The position numbers and the translations under genes were made by a program. Under the pieces are notes generated by a model that saw nothing but the letters and a program-made list of their open reading frames with translations, did no database searches and was not told the DNA's origin. Source: a virus. From it: a stretch of 20,059 nucleotides of DNA. The stretch is from positions 1 through 20,059 of the IMG/VR virus record IMGVR_UViG_3300032285_000392, one strand, 5' to 3'. The first letter of the stretch is position 1; every line of letters starts with the position of its first letter. Shown here piece by piece: positions 7,367 through 14,404 of this stretch.

Positions 7367-7675
7367 TTAGAACTCCAGATACCCATTGCCATTCTCAGTG
7401 ATGAAGAACTCGTCTCCCTGCTCTTGGATAACACCAGCGGGGCGCGTGTTGATAGGCGTATCGGGTCGATTGAACGGCAGCACAATCTGATCCGGTGCTC
7501 GGGGGGCAAGGCGATAGGGGTCATATTGGTCACGATCCTGATGGCAAACCATCAAGCCGGGATAATTCGGGTCAGGCATGAGTTCCGCCAGGAACATCTT
7601 GCGCGAACAGCGCCCGCAGATGCCAATGCCATACGTTGACTGGCCAGTCGGATCGAGAAACTTACCGCCACTCAT
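7367..7675 (-). CDS. Small Cys-containing structural-region protein (102 aa)
   Basis: This 102-residue protein has a CxxC pair (ICGRCSRK, Cys20 and Cys23) and later GLMVCHQDRDQYDPYRLAPRAP (Cys44, His45). The order CxxC, then hydrophobic/Asp segment, then GLxVC and DPYRL matches a small phage family encoded next to the adaptor, in which a second Cys pair normally completes a zinc ribbon. Here only three Cys are present, so His45 may be the fourth ligand or the metal site may be lost. Its TAA is immediately followed by the fibre ATG. Confidence 0.7.
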   Translation of the reverse strand: MSGGKFLDPTGQSTYGIGICGRCSRKMFLAELMPDPNYPGLMVCHQDRDQYDPYRLAPRAPDQIVLPFNRPDTPINTRPAGVIQEQGDEFFITENGNGYLEF

Positions 7676-8652
7676 GCGGTGTACGCCCGAATGCCGGGAT
7701 TGATTTGAATGGGAGAGCCATCATTGTCGCCATCCCAGGCACGCTGCATGGACATTGCCGCGCGTGCCTCGAGCACGGGGATGAGGTTCATATCGACAGC
7801 AGGCGTCTCAGCCGCCACACGGGCAGCAAGGCCATTCGTGATCGCCTCCAGCCACCGGTTGGGCACCTCGACCTCTTGCTGGAGGTTCTGGGTGTCCATA
7901 ATCTGGCGATGCCGCCAGAGCACAAGCTGGGCCTGCTCAGCCGCCGAGAACGGGGCGGGCCAGAGGTAGACGACCGGCTCGGGCAGGTCGCGCAGGAAAT
8001 AGTAATTGCTGGGTCGACCGGGAAACACCTTGTTGGACTGGTTGACGTAGCTGTCGCGGTTCAACTGCCCAAGTGGAATTTCCTGCGGCAGATTGCCCAG
8101 GGTGATGGCGGCGTAGTTGATCGTGCTGGCCGAGGTGATGCGGAAATATTGGTACGGCAGGCCGACGTTGATGTCCGACCATGTGATGTCACCGGCAACC
8201 GCCGCCGTTGTTTGCGTGCCGACCGTCACCCAGGTCGTGCCGTTATTGCTGACCTGAAAGGTGAGGTTGACGCCCACGCCGCTCCATTCAACGCCCACCG
8301 TGTTGACCACGGTCGCGCTGGTAAAGTTCACCGTGTAGCTGGTGGAGGTAACCACCGTCGCACCGCTGAGAAGCTGAAGCGTGCGGTAGTTGAGGTTCAG
8401 CACCTCGACCGTGCCGACCGGCAGCGTCACCAGGGGCTGGTTTTCGTACATCGGCAGAACCAGCTTCTCGATGCACCAGCTTGGCGTTTTGATGTTCGCC
8501 AGTTCGGAGAGCATAAGATAGAGCGAGTCGAGAGCATATGACTGCATCTCAGACGTGATCGCCTGGGCGGGCATGCGGCAACGCCGGAAGGCGTGGTCAA
8601 CCACCTTCAGCGCGTTAAATGTGGTGCCGCCGATACTGCCCGAATAGGCCAT
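7672..8652 (-). CDS. Head-to-tail adaptor, P22 gp4-like, with inserted beta domain
   Basis: The 326-residue protein has a helical N-terminal part (ALKVVDHAFRRCRMPAQAITSE, ALDSLYLMLSELAN, residues 14-53), then LVLPMYENQPLVTLPVGTVEVLNLNYR. The conserved C-terminal half has RPSNYYFLRDLPEPVVYLWPAP and helices with NRWLEAITNGLAARVA. This is the layout of gp4-like tail-accessory/adaptor proteins that seal the portal. Between them, about residues 100-186, is an all-beta insertion (VGVEWSGVGVNLTFQVSNNG, WVTVGTQ, YFRITSAS) that looks like a jelly-roll of the discoidin/carbohydrate-binding type. The start follows GGAG; the TGA overlaps the next ATG (ATGA). Confidence 0.8.
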   Translation of the reverse strand: MAYSGSIGGTTFNALKVVDHAFRRCRMPAQAITSEMQSYALDSLYLMLSELANIKTPSWCIEKLVLPMYENQPLVTLPVGTVEVLNLNYRTLQLLSGATVVTSTSYTVNFTSATVVNTVGVEWSGVGVNLTFQVSNNGTTWVTVGTQTTAAVAGDITWSDINVGLPYQYFRITSASTINYAAITLGNLPQEIPLGQLNRDSYVNQSNKVFPGRPSNYYFLRDLPEPVVYLWPAPFSAAEQAQLVLWRHRQIMDTQNLQQEVEVPNRWLEAITNGLAARVAAETPAVDMNLIPVLEARAAMSMQRAWDGDNDGSPIQINPGIRAYTA

Positions 8653-8688
8653 GCTGTCTCCGCTTAAAAGCGACGGTCGCTGATACAG

Positions 8689-8731
8689 CAGGCCCCGTGA
8701 TATTTACCAAAGAGATACGTCACGGGGCCTG
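8689..8731. repeat. Perfect 12-bp inverted repeat between two genes
   Basis: Positions 8689-8700 (CAGGCCCCGTGA) are the exact reverse complement of 8720-8731, separated by 19 nt. It fills the 89-nt gap between the DUF6496-like gene and the adaptor gene. On the transcribed strand no U-run follows, so a classical intrinsic terminator is doubtful. A smaller dyad (GCGAC/GTCGC, 8670-8680) lies between it and the adaptor start. Possible roles are an RNA processing hairpin, a protein-binding site or an attenuating hairpin. Confidence 0.6.
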
Positions 8732-8741
8732 AAATGACAAG

Positions 8742-9380
8742 CTACTTCTTCATAGCCTTGCGGGCTTCAGACATGCCAATCGCAACAGCCTGCTTGCGGC
8801 TCTTCACAACCGGGCCGCTCTTGCTGCCGGAATGCAGTTCACCGGCTTTGAACTCACCCATGACCTTGCCGACCTTAGCCATACCGCCTTTGGCCATGTT
8901 CACGGTGCCACGGGCATGCGGCATGGGTGCGCCCTTGCCGTCAGGAAGAAGGGTCTTCGCAGTGTTTTCCTTTTTGCTGTAGACCATGCCGCTGCCCGGG
9001 GCGGGGATCATTGGTTTTTGACGATCTATCGGGTACTGCTTCCGCGTCGCCATGCCACCATTTTTATAACCGGGGCTTTCGCGCGTAAGAGCGCGCATTT
9101 CGGCATCAGTGGGATGGGCACCCATTCTCCGGCGAGCGTTTTCATGCGCGAGAGATCGCATTTCGCTGTCAGTCAGATTGCCGCTTTTTTTGTGACCAAG
9201 TCCGTCACGCATAGCAGCGCGCATCTCACTATCAGTCAGATTGCCGCGCATCTCACTGCTATTCCCGACATGGCCGCCGTCCGCTTTCTTTATCCCGCCC
9301 TTGGCATAGCCAGTCGCCATCGGCTTGCTGTTGGACGACGGAAACGTAAACTCAGAGACATATTTCAGTGTCTTACCCAT
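8742..9380 (-). CDS. Basic repeat protein with DUF6496-like C-terminus
   Basis: The 212-residue protein is rich in Lys, Gly and Met. Residues 46-108 hold three consecutive 21-residue repeats, each opening with (G/A)(N/H)(L/P)TD(S/A)EMR. The C-terminal segment (about 166-212: AKVGKVMGEFKAGELHSGSKSG then VKSRKQAVAIGMSEARKA) resembles the phage family I know as DUF6496. GYAKGG (24-29) and MAKGG (162-166) are related to the YA(D/E)GG motifs of the transglycosylase. The start overlaps the preceding gene by 8 nt. High basic charge suggests contact with DNA or with an acidic protein; the role is unknown. Confidence 0.75.
   Translation of the reverse strand: MGKTLKYVSEFTFPSSNSKPMATGYAKGGIKKADGGHVGNSSEMRGNLTDSEMRAAMRDGLGHKKSGNLTDSEMRSLAHENARRRMGAHPTDAEMRALTRESPGYKNGGMATRKQYPIDRQKPMIPAPGSGMVYSKKENTAKTLLPDGKGAPMPHARGTVNMAKGGMAKVGKVMGEFKAGELHSGSKSGPVVKSRKQAVAIGMSEARKAMKK
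9057..9245 (-). repeat. Three tandem 63-bp repeats in the DUF6496-like gene
   Basis: Three in-frame 21-codon units encode GNLTDSEMRAAMRDGLGHKK.., GNLTDSEMRSLAHENARRRM. and AHPTDAEMRALTRESPGYKN. The first two share near-identical DNA at their 5' ends (the plus-strand string CAGTCAGATTGCCGC occurs in both), while the third has diverged. This looks like stepwise tandem duplication inside the gene. Confidence 0.8.
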
Positions 9381-9630
9381 TGGTCGGACCCTTCACACGA
9401 ATGTTTTCAATCAAACGATCAAGTTTTGCATCAAGCACTTCAAGACGGTTCATCACGCGATTGATGTCAGCATGAACTTCCGTCTTTGTCACATAGTCTT
9501 TGGCGATTTCCTCGCGCGTTTTGTTCAGAAGGATGGATATGCGGCTAAGTTCCGTCGCCTTATCCTTCAAAACCCAACTCACGATGCCAACCACCAAAGA
9601 TAGCGCAGCGTTCCACAGCGTCAGGTCCAT
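9373..9630 (-). CDS. Small membrane protein with coiled coil (possible holin/lysis accessory)
   Basis: The start is taken as the ATG at 9630, seven bases after GAGG; an in-frame GTG at 9633 directly before it is an alternative. The 85-residue product starts with one hydrophobic segment (LTLWNAALSLVVGIVSWVL, about residues 3-21). A charged helix follows, probably a coiled coil, with TREEIAKDYVTKTEVHADINRVMNRLEVLDAKLDRL. One membrane segment plus a cytoplasmic or periplasmic coil is compatible with a pinholin/holin-type or lysis-accessory protein, but it is also compatible with a membrane-bound virion factor. The lysozyme gene lies far downstream, so the lysis role is only a suggestion. Confidence 0.65.
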   Translation of the reverse strand: MDLTLWNAALSLVVGIVSWVLKDKATELSRISILLNKTREEIAKDYVTKTEVHADINRVMNRLEVLDAKLDRLIENIRVKGPTNG

Positions 9631-9642
9631 CACGTCACCTCA

Positions 9643-10053
9643 TCACGGTGTCGCATAGGTTTTGATGCACTCAAGAACAATGGTGTACATGTCCCCAGCA
9701 CTAGCATCGGCGGTGGTGAACAGCACGTTGCCGTTCACACCTGCACCGGCATTGCTGGGCAGGCCACCGAACGACGAAAAATCCATGAGATAGTTCGTGT
9801 TTTGGGGAAGCTGCCACGCAAACGTGTCCGTGGTGGCGTCAAACAAAATGCGGACTTCCATACCGTGCGTGGTTGCCCAAATCTTGTTGATCTTCACGCC
9901 GTTACAGGCATACCCGAAGATGTTCGGATTGAGGGTCGAGGCGTTGATCTTAACGACCGCCGTCTCGCCCGTGCCATCCGAGATATTCGTGAACTTGCCG
10001 ATAAACAGGCGTTCACCGTCGAGGATCGTCTGAGACGATACTGCATCAGCCAT
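9643..10053 (-). CDS. Hypothetical structural protein (136 aa)
   Basis: This 136-residue protein begins MADAVSSQTILDGERLFIGK and is predicted to be mostly beta: repeated hydrophobic/polar alternation such as KINKIWATTHGMEVRILFD and MYTIVLECIKTYATP. A strong AAGGAGG lies nine bases upstream of the ATG, so it is probably well translated. There is no Cys cluster, signal or membrane segment. Position between capsid and adaptor genes suggests a virion component; the family is not recognised. Confidence 0.7.
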   Translation of the reverse strand: MADAVSSQTILDGERLFIGKFTNISDGTGETAVVKINASTLNPNIFGYACNGVKINKIWATTHGMEVRILFDATTDTFAWQLPQNTNYLMDFSSFGGLPSNAGAGVNGNVLFTTADASAGDMYTIVLECIKTYATP

Positions 10054-10086
10054 TTATAAGCCTCCTTCTTCCGATTGAGGCTATCC

Positions 10087-10482
10087 TCAAGCGATTGTGA
10101 CGCCCTTGGAACCGATGACCGCCCAACCCGTAGCGGTGTAGATCATCAGCACACTGTCGCCCACATTGGTGAACGTGACGGTCGTGAAGCCGATCTTCGT
10201 GGTCGGGGTGAGCACCGCCGAACCGCCGTCCACAGTGTGGACGATGAACTTAATCAGACCTTCTGTCCCGTTGGCCAGCGTCAGGGCCTGAGAAGCACCG
10301 GTCGTGGTCAGCGAGGTGAGCATGTCGGTCAGGTTGACCGCGCCCGCGCCAGACAATGCCTGATTGGTTGCGGTGACGTCGCCCGTGATATTGCCGGTCA
10401 CGTTGCCGGTCACGTTTCCGGTAATTGCACCGATGAAACCGTTGCGCGAGGTAACGGGACCGGTAAATGTCGTTGAAGCCAT
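10087..10482 (-). CDS. Short fibre/spike-like structural protein (131 aa)
   Basis: The N-terminus reads MASTTFTGPVTSRNGFIGAI and is followed by tandem TGNV/TGNI/TGDV tetrapeptide-like repeats (about 20-37), a low-complexity pattern common in phage fibre and head-fibre proteins. The C-terminal half is beta-rich (TTVTFTNVGDSVLMIYTATGWAVIG), resembling a small trimeric beta domain. It is the first gene after the capsid terminator, with GAGG upstream. The role (head fibre, spike or decoration) is inferred. Confidence 0.7.
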   Translation of the reverse strand: MASTTFTGPVTSRNGFIGAITGNVTGNVTGNITGDVTATNQALSGAGAVNLTDMLTSLTTTGASQALTLANGTEGLIKFIVHTVDGGSAVLTPTTKIGFTTVTFTNVGDSVLMIYTATGWAVIGSKGVTIA

Positions 10483-10573
10483 GATAATATCCTCACATGC
10501 GAGATAGGCGCTACAGTCTGCATGACGTCAGCCGGGACTGTCTGCAACGCCGGTTTACCCGGGAAAAGCGAAT
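10483..10573 (-). other. Intergenic segment with inverted repeat and 8-bp palindrome
   Basis: Together with the terminator this is the largest gene-free stretch in the window (about 115 nt). It contains ACAGTC (10513-10518) facing GACTGT (10536-10541), with the palindrome TGACGTCA (10523-10530) between them, and ends in GAGG eight bases before the next ATG. A promoter for the downstream tail genes would be expected here because of the preceding terminator, but I see no convincing -35/-10 pair. It could be a phage-specific promoter or a processing site. Confidence 0.35.
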
Positions 10574-10591
10574 GGGGGGCCGAAGCCCCCC
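10574..10591 (-). terminator. UUCG-loop hairpin terminator after capsid gene
   Basis: On the minus strand, GGGGGGC and GCCCCCC form a perfect 7-bp all-GC stem closed by a TTCG tetraloop, six bases after the capsid gene stop. TTTT follows eight bases further on (plus-strand AAAA at 10564-10567). The stem is very strong and the U-run short, so it is a likely intrinsic terminator or transcript stabiliser that separates abundant capsid mRNA from the downstream genes. Confidence 0.8.
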
Positions 10592-10597
10592 ACCCAA

Positions 10598-11512
10598 TTA
10601 GACGCCAGCGGTGCCGAACACGCCGCGCGGGTCAGTCCAGCCGAACGTGTAACGCTCGGTGGCCTTGTAGCGCATGCTGTCGGTCTCGAAGTCGCCTTCC
10701 ATGCTCTTCTCGAGCCCACGGCGCATCATCAGCTTCAGCCCTTCAGGAGCGTCAGTCTGAATCCACCAAGCGGTGGTGGAAGTGATACGCGACAGGTTCG
10801 CCTGACCATCGCTCAGCAAGCCCATGGACTTCACGGGGTTGATGTCGTTGTCAGCCGTGCCGGTACGCAGCACCGACTTGAGCAGCACTTCCGCCTGGAA
10901 GACGTTGGACGGACCCGTCACAATCTTCTTCGGCGTCAACCGGATGCGCTTGCCGTTGTTGTCAACAGCGTTGCGAATCTGAATGAGAAGCTGTTCAAGC
11001 GAAGTCTGCGACAGGGCCGCAGGCGTGGTCAGCACGTTCGAGAACGTACCGTTGACGATGGGGTGGTTGTTGGCAACCAGCGCCACGCCGTCGCCGCCCG
11101 CATAGGCAGCGTTGAAAGCGCGGTTCAGGATGTTCGCGCCCAGCGTCTCCTTCGTCTCGATCAGAGACTGCGCGAGATGCTTCGCGTAGGTCTGGCCGAT
11201 GCGGATGTGATCGCCGTCTTCGACAAGAACCTTGGTCAGGCTGAACGCCAGACCATAGACCTTGTAGAGGTAACGCTGGAGGAACAGAACGCCACCGCTC
11301 TGGTAGCTAACGGCCATGCCGTCGGGCAGTTCAGGGGCCGCGCCAAAACCATAGAGCACAGGCTCTTCATGGTAATTGCGGGGAATGCCCTTCTGCTCGC
11401 GGAAGACCATCTTCCACTCATCAGCGCGCTGATCATAAACGCCGTCGAAGACTTCGTTCAGGATGGGCTCAACTACCGACCGGAAGTCGGTACTACGCAT
11501 TGGTGTAGCCAT
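10598..11512 (-). CDS. Major capsid protein
   Basis: At 304 residues this fits an HK97-fold major capsid protein of a short-tailed phage. Supporting patterns are the N-terminal MRSTDFRSVVEPILNEVFDG, an E-loop-like region with AVSYQSGGVLFLQRYLYKVYG, the helical spine (TYAKHLAQSLIETKETLGANILNRAFN), GDGVALVANNHPIVNG, LTPKKIVTGPSNVFQAEVLL and the C-terminal YKATERYTFGWTDPRGVFGT. The strong AAGGAGG 10 nt before the ATG, and a strong hairpin terminator directly after the gene, indicate high-level expression. No N-terminal maturation protease domain is fused. Its folding may depend on the GroES-like protein encoded upstream. Confidence 0.88.
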   Translation of the reverse strand: MATPMRSTDFRSVVEPILNEVFDGVYDQRADEWKMVFREQKGIPRNYHEEPVLYGFGAAPELPDGMAVSYQSGGVLFLQRYLYKVYGLAFSLTKVLVEDGDHIRIGQTYAKHLAQSLIETKETLGANILNRAFNAAYAGGDGVALVANNHPIVNGTFSNVLTTPAALSQTSLEQLLIQIRNAVDNNGKRIRLTPKKIVTGPSNVFQAEVLLKSVLRTGTADNDINPVKSMGLLSDGQANLSRITSTTAWWIQTDAPEGLKLMMRRGLEKSMEGDFETDSMRYKATERYTFGWTDPRGVFGTAGV

Positions 11513-11526
11513 GTGTCATACCCTCC

Positions 11527-12120
11527 TTAAACGGCGTTAACCGCTGCTTTGTACTGATGCTCGTTGATACGAACAGTCACTTGTACATAAGCGTCGGTCA
11601 AAGAATCGTTGATGTCGTAAGCAAAGCCGGTCATCTGGAACTGGCCAGACGTCGCCTGAGCAGCGGTCAACTGAGTGTTGCTCAGACCGGTGCGGGTCGA
11701 ACCGCCCGGGGAAGCAACGGTCCAGTCAAACTCTTCACCCACCGAGCTTTGAGCAGACGTGCCCGAAGACGGGTTGGTAAGCTGAACGTCGAACAGCGTT
11801 TCCGGGTCATCGTACACCCAGGCCACGATTTCAGTGCCAGTGGTGCCGGTGGGCCAGAACGGGCTGATCGTCGGCTTGCCGGACGCATCGAGGTACTGGC
11901 AGCCAGCGAAGATGCCGAGCAGCGAGATGCCGTCAGTCGTACCCGAACGGGTGCCGTCAGACGTGCCAAGCTGGATGACGCCGTTGCTGGTCAGCTTTAC
12001 CGGATCGCCGGAAAAGATGTTTGCAGCGTAGGCGCTTGTGATGGTGTAGGCCTTCGGACGCATCTGACCACTGTTGTGGAAAGACGGGCGAAAGCCATAA
12101 GGTGCGCTAATTGCGGACAT
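11527..12120 (-). CDS. Probable capsid accessory/decoration protein (197 aa)
   Basis: The product begins SAISAPYGFRPSFHNSGQMR and continues with beta-rich sequence (YTITSAYAANIFSGDPVKLTSNG, LLGIFAGCQYLDASGKPTIS, VYDDPETLFDVQL). This layout resembles proteins encoded directly before the major capsid gene in many short-tailed marine and freshwater phages. The family is usually unnamed; a head-decoration or minor capsid role is an inference from position. AGGAG lies upstream of the ATG, and its TAA runs into the AAGGAGG ribosome site of the capsid gene. There is no signal peptide or membrane segment. Confidence 0.75.
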   Translation of the reverse strand: MSAISAPYGFRPSFHNSGQMRPKAYTITSAYAANIFSGDPVKLTSNGVIQLGTSDGTRSGTTDGISLLGIFAGCQYLDASGKPTISPFWPTGTTGTEIVAWVYDDPETLFDVQLTNPSSGTSAQSSVGEEFDWTVASPGGSTRTGLSNTQLTAAQATSGQFQMTGFAYDINDSLTDAYVQVTVRINEHQYKAAVNAV

Positions 12121-12144
12121 TGTGGCTCCTAATGGATTGAGTGG

Positions 12145-12762
12145 TTACGATAGGTCAAACATGGCCTCCCGCTGTTGCCCAATCTCCAAATTACCTTCCC
12201 CAATTTGCAGCTTAGATTTTGAAGCCCGCGCCTGCTGCTCGAGGAAATCGGCAGTGTCGGTAAGCTTCTCTTCTTCGCGCAGTGGGGCGTCATGGTGCGC
12301 TTCCTGCATGTACTTCTCGTAAAGAGAAATGGGTAGCTTGAAAGCGAGCATCTCATTGACGCCAATGAGCCCAGACCAATCGCCGGTCTTCAACGTCGCA
12401 TATTCCCAGCCGGGAACCTCTTCCGGCTTCACGGGCTCGTAGCCCAATCGAATACGCATGTGAATCGAGTCACGGGGATTGGTAGTTGTCAGCCAGCAGG
12501 TATGCCAGCCGGGGATTTTTGGCAGGTCTGGTAGAGAGGACTGGAAGAATTGCTGACGAAACATAGCAACCCGCTCATCATCAGAGACCTCACGATTTTG
12601 GGTAACAGCGCGATCTTGCATCGCGCGGCTTTCGCGGCCTTCACCAGCAGATTTTTTCAAGCGTTCGTCGGACATTAAATCGCTCCTTTCAGCGATTGAG
12701 GGGACAATAGAATTTTCAAATTGGGTTTGCAAGTTTCTTCTACGCCTTGTTGTTTCGGTCAT
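12145..12762 (-). CDS. Phage structural-region protein of unknown function (205 aa)
   Basis: The protein begins with a basic segment (MTETTRRRRNLQTQFEN) and a charged helix. The central domain has the phrase LPDLPKIPGWHTCWLTTTNPRDS and then IRLGYEPVKPEEVPGWEY, a pattern I associate with uncharacterised proteins next to capsid genes in short-tailed phages. Residues from about 135 on form a long helical tail (YEKYMQEAHHDAP, DTADFLEQQARASKSK). The start overlaps the end of the scaffold-like gene by 23 nt, with GAGG upstream. The role is unknown; conserved Trp/Pro motifs suggest a folded domain and a possible head-assembly factor. Confidence 0.8.
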   Translation of the reverse strand: MTETTRRRRNLQTQFENSIVPSIAERSDLMSDERLKKSAGEGRESRAMQDRAVTQNREVSDDERVAMFRQQFFQSSLPDLPKIPGWHTCWLTTTNPRDSIHMRIRLGYEPVKPEEVPGWEYATLKTGDWSGLIGVNEMLAFKLPISLYEKYMQEAHHDAPLREEEKLTDTADFLEQQARASKSKLQIGEGNLEIGQQREAMFDLS

Positions 12763-13660
12763 ATTCCGCGTACCTCTTCACATACTTGGAACGCAGAACC
12801 GGATCATCCCAAACACCCGCCTCGACCAACGCTTGCTTGCGTTCCGGCGAGATGTACACCTCCCGGCGCGTGCTTGTCGGGGCGTGCTCGCGGCCAGAGC
12901 CGACCACCGGGCCACCACGCGGCTCGCGCTTGGCACCGGCCTTCTCGAACCGTTCGGGCAGGCGGCGTGCCGCACGCTTGTTCAGTTCATCCCAATATTC
13001 TGGGGTACGGGGGTCGTAACCGTCTTTCGCCATGGCCTGATCAATGGCGATAACGATGGCAGAATCCTCGTTGCGACCCATCGAGTCGTACCAGGGGTTC
13101 TTCTCAATGAACTCCTGGGCGTAGCGCAGCGTGACGTCGTCGATCTGCTGGGGCTGCGGTGCCTGGGGCGGCTTTTGGGCCACCTGATTCTTTTGGAAGT
13201 TAAGCTGCTGGATACGCGCCAGAGCCTGATCTCGGTATCGCATCGCCTGGGTGACGTCGTCGCCGTTACCGGCGGCCACGGCCTTGGCAATGACCCGCTC
13301 GGCCATGTCGGCCTCGTTGGCCGCTTGATTGAGGGCGTTATCGAACGCGCTCAAATCCATGGTGTGGGTGCGCTGCTCCTGAACGCTAACCCGGCGCTCG
13401 AGATCGTCGTTGCGCTTGCGAAGGAAATCTAGCTCGAGCTTGTCGCGCTTGATTGCATCGTCCCGGCGGGCTTTACGATCTTGCTTTTCCGCCCGACGAC
13501 GCTCGCGGATGGCATCGCGTTCATCGTCGTTCGATGACGTAACCCGCTCATCGGCAGCATCATCGTCGTCATTGTCATCAGCATCGGATAGCTGATTGGG
13601 GTCTTCGACAATGACGATTTCCTCGTCCTTGTCGTCATCGTCTCTCAGTGTACCAGACAT
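12740..13660 (-). CDS. Probable head scaffolding protein
   Basis: The 306-residue protein has a strongly acidic N-terminus (residues 8-47, Asp/Glu-rich), then a highly charged coiled-coil region (about 48-100, RERRRAEKQDRKARRDDA). A helical, Gln/Ala-rich middle and a basic C-terminal part (RKQALVEAGVWDDPVLRSKYVKR) complete it. Acidic/coiled-coil composition and location between portal and major capsid genes are typical of scaffolds, which line the procapsid and leave before or during packaging. There is no protease gene in sight. AAAGGAG sits upstream of the ATG. Its first ten residues (MSGTLRDDDD) match those of the portal (MSDTLKDDDD). The function is inferred from composition and position. 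Confidence 0.65.
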   Translation of the reverse strand: MSGTLRDDDDKDEEIVIVEDPNQLSDADDNDDDDAADERVTSSNDDERDAIRERRRAEKQDRKARRDDAIKRDKLELDFLRKRNDDLERRVSVQEQRTHTMDLSAFDNALNQAANEADMAERVIAKAVAAGNGDDVTQAMRYRDQALARIQQLNFQKNQVAQKPPQAPQPQQIDDVTLRYAQEFIEKNPWYDSMGRNEDSAIVIAIDQAMAKDGYDPRTPEYWDELNKRAARRLPERFEKAGAKREPRGGPVVGSGREHAPTSTRREVYISPERKQALVEAGVWDDPVLRSKYVKRYAEYDRNNKA

Positions 13661-13673
13661 GGTTCATCTCCTT

Positions 13674-14081
13674 TCAGATGAAGGCTTTGACCGTCAACGG
13701 ATCACCCGTGACGCGGCCAATAATATCCAAATCGTTAAAGATCACGAACATCGCGCTATCGTCGCGGTTGATCGCCACCTCCCACCGGTCGCCGCCGTAT
13801 TTCGGCACGCGGACGAAATCGCCCTGCACGCACCACGCGCCTTCCGGCCAGTGTTCCTGCGTGTTCCGGTTTCGGAATGCCAACGACCCGACGCTGACCA
13901 CCTTGGCCACCTGGGTGTTCCACTTTTCAGTGTCCTGCGTGTCAGAGGACAGGATGATACCGCCCTTTGTGACTTTGCGAGGGGTGCGAATTTGAACCAG
14001 AACGCGGCTTCCAAAAGGCTGAACGCCCGGATTTACATCCGGGAAAGCCTCTGCCAGTGCGTCCTCAGAAGTCGTTACCAC
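13674..14081 (-). CDS. GroES-like co-chaperonin (Cpn10 family)
   Basis: The 135-residue product resembles Cpn10: PFGSRVLVQI at 22-31 is the first core strand. A Gly-rich mobile loop follows with TKGGIIL (38-44), comparable to the GGIVL loop by which GroES contacts GroEL, and later come WCVQGDFVRVPKYGG and MFVIFNDLDIIGRV. Ordinary GroES is about 95 residues; the extra length is an N-terminal extension and an insertion around 66-85. Such proteins (T4 gp31 is the classic functional case) redirect host GroEL to fold the major capsid protein, which fits its place before the scaffold and capsid genes. The start is GTG, chosen because AGAGGAG lies 8 nt upstream. It overlaps the preceding gene. Confidence 0.8.
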   Translation of the reverse strand: MVTTSEDALAEAFPDVNPGVQPFGSRVLVQIRTPRKVTKGGIILSSDTQDTEKWNTQVAKVVSVGSLAFRNRNTQEHWPEGAWCVQGDFVRVPKYGGDRWEVAINRDDSAMFVIFNDLDIIGRVTGDPLTVKAFI

Positions 14082-14259
14082 TAGATTTCTCCTCTGCGAT
14101 GAGTTTTAACAGCACGCCAATCGCCGCCTCGTAACCGGCAACGACACCTACACGATACCCATACTCAAAGGCATCGCGTTCCTGTGGGCGCTTCAGGGCG
14201 TCCACAGAAAACTGAAATTGAGATTGCTTCAGAAGATTTAGAAGCTTGGTTTCGTTCAC
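14065..14259 (-). CDS. Small hypothetical protein (64 aa)
   Basis: This 64-residue protein begins MNETKLLNLLKQSQFQFSVD and contains an aromatic/Gly stretch, EYGYRVGVVAGYEAAIGVLLK, that may be an amphipathic helix rather than a membrane span. The start overlaps the preceding stop as ATGA, and the 3' end overlaps the GTG start of the GroES-like gene by 17 nt. The family is not recognised. The amphipathic pattern and small size suggest a partner-binding helical protein, but there is no direct evidence for a role. Confidence 0.6.
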   Translation of the reverse strand: MNETKLLNLLKQSQFQFSVDALKRPQERDAFEYGYRVGVVAGYEAAIGVLLKLIAEEKSSGNDF

Positions 14260-14396
14260 GCCTGATTCTTTTCAGTCTTCGGATCGGGCGGCAGAGACTG
14301 ACCATCAAGCTTTTCACCCGCCGCGAGGCGGTGCTTCTGCTTCACATAGGCACCGGTCATCGGCACCGTGCCGTTATTCTTAGGCTTGTCGTCCAT
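14256..14396 (-). CDS. Small hypothetical protein (46 aa)
   Basis: The ATG at 14396 is preceded by a clear TAGGAG ribosome-binding site 5 nt upstream. The frame encodes a 46-residue polar peptide starting MDDKPKNNGTVPMTGAYVKQ and ending KTEKNQA. The TGA overlaps the ATG of the next gene (ATGA). I do not recognise a family. The good ribosome site and the overlap on the 3' side make it a credible gene. It is hydrophilic, with no membrane segment or Cys, and probably a small accessory protein of the head operon. Confidence 0.65.
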   Translation of the reverse strand: MDDKPKNNGTVPMTGAYVKQKHRLAAGEKLDGQSLPPDPKTEKNQA

Positions 14397-14404
14397 GGTA
14401 ACTC

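Noticed and set aside
7636-8541. Plus-strand open frame of 301 codons
   Set aside because: It is antisense to the adaptor gene and rich in Arg/His/Gly, as expected of a shadow frame. The minus-strand adaptor has recognisable family patterns and a coupled junction.
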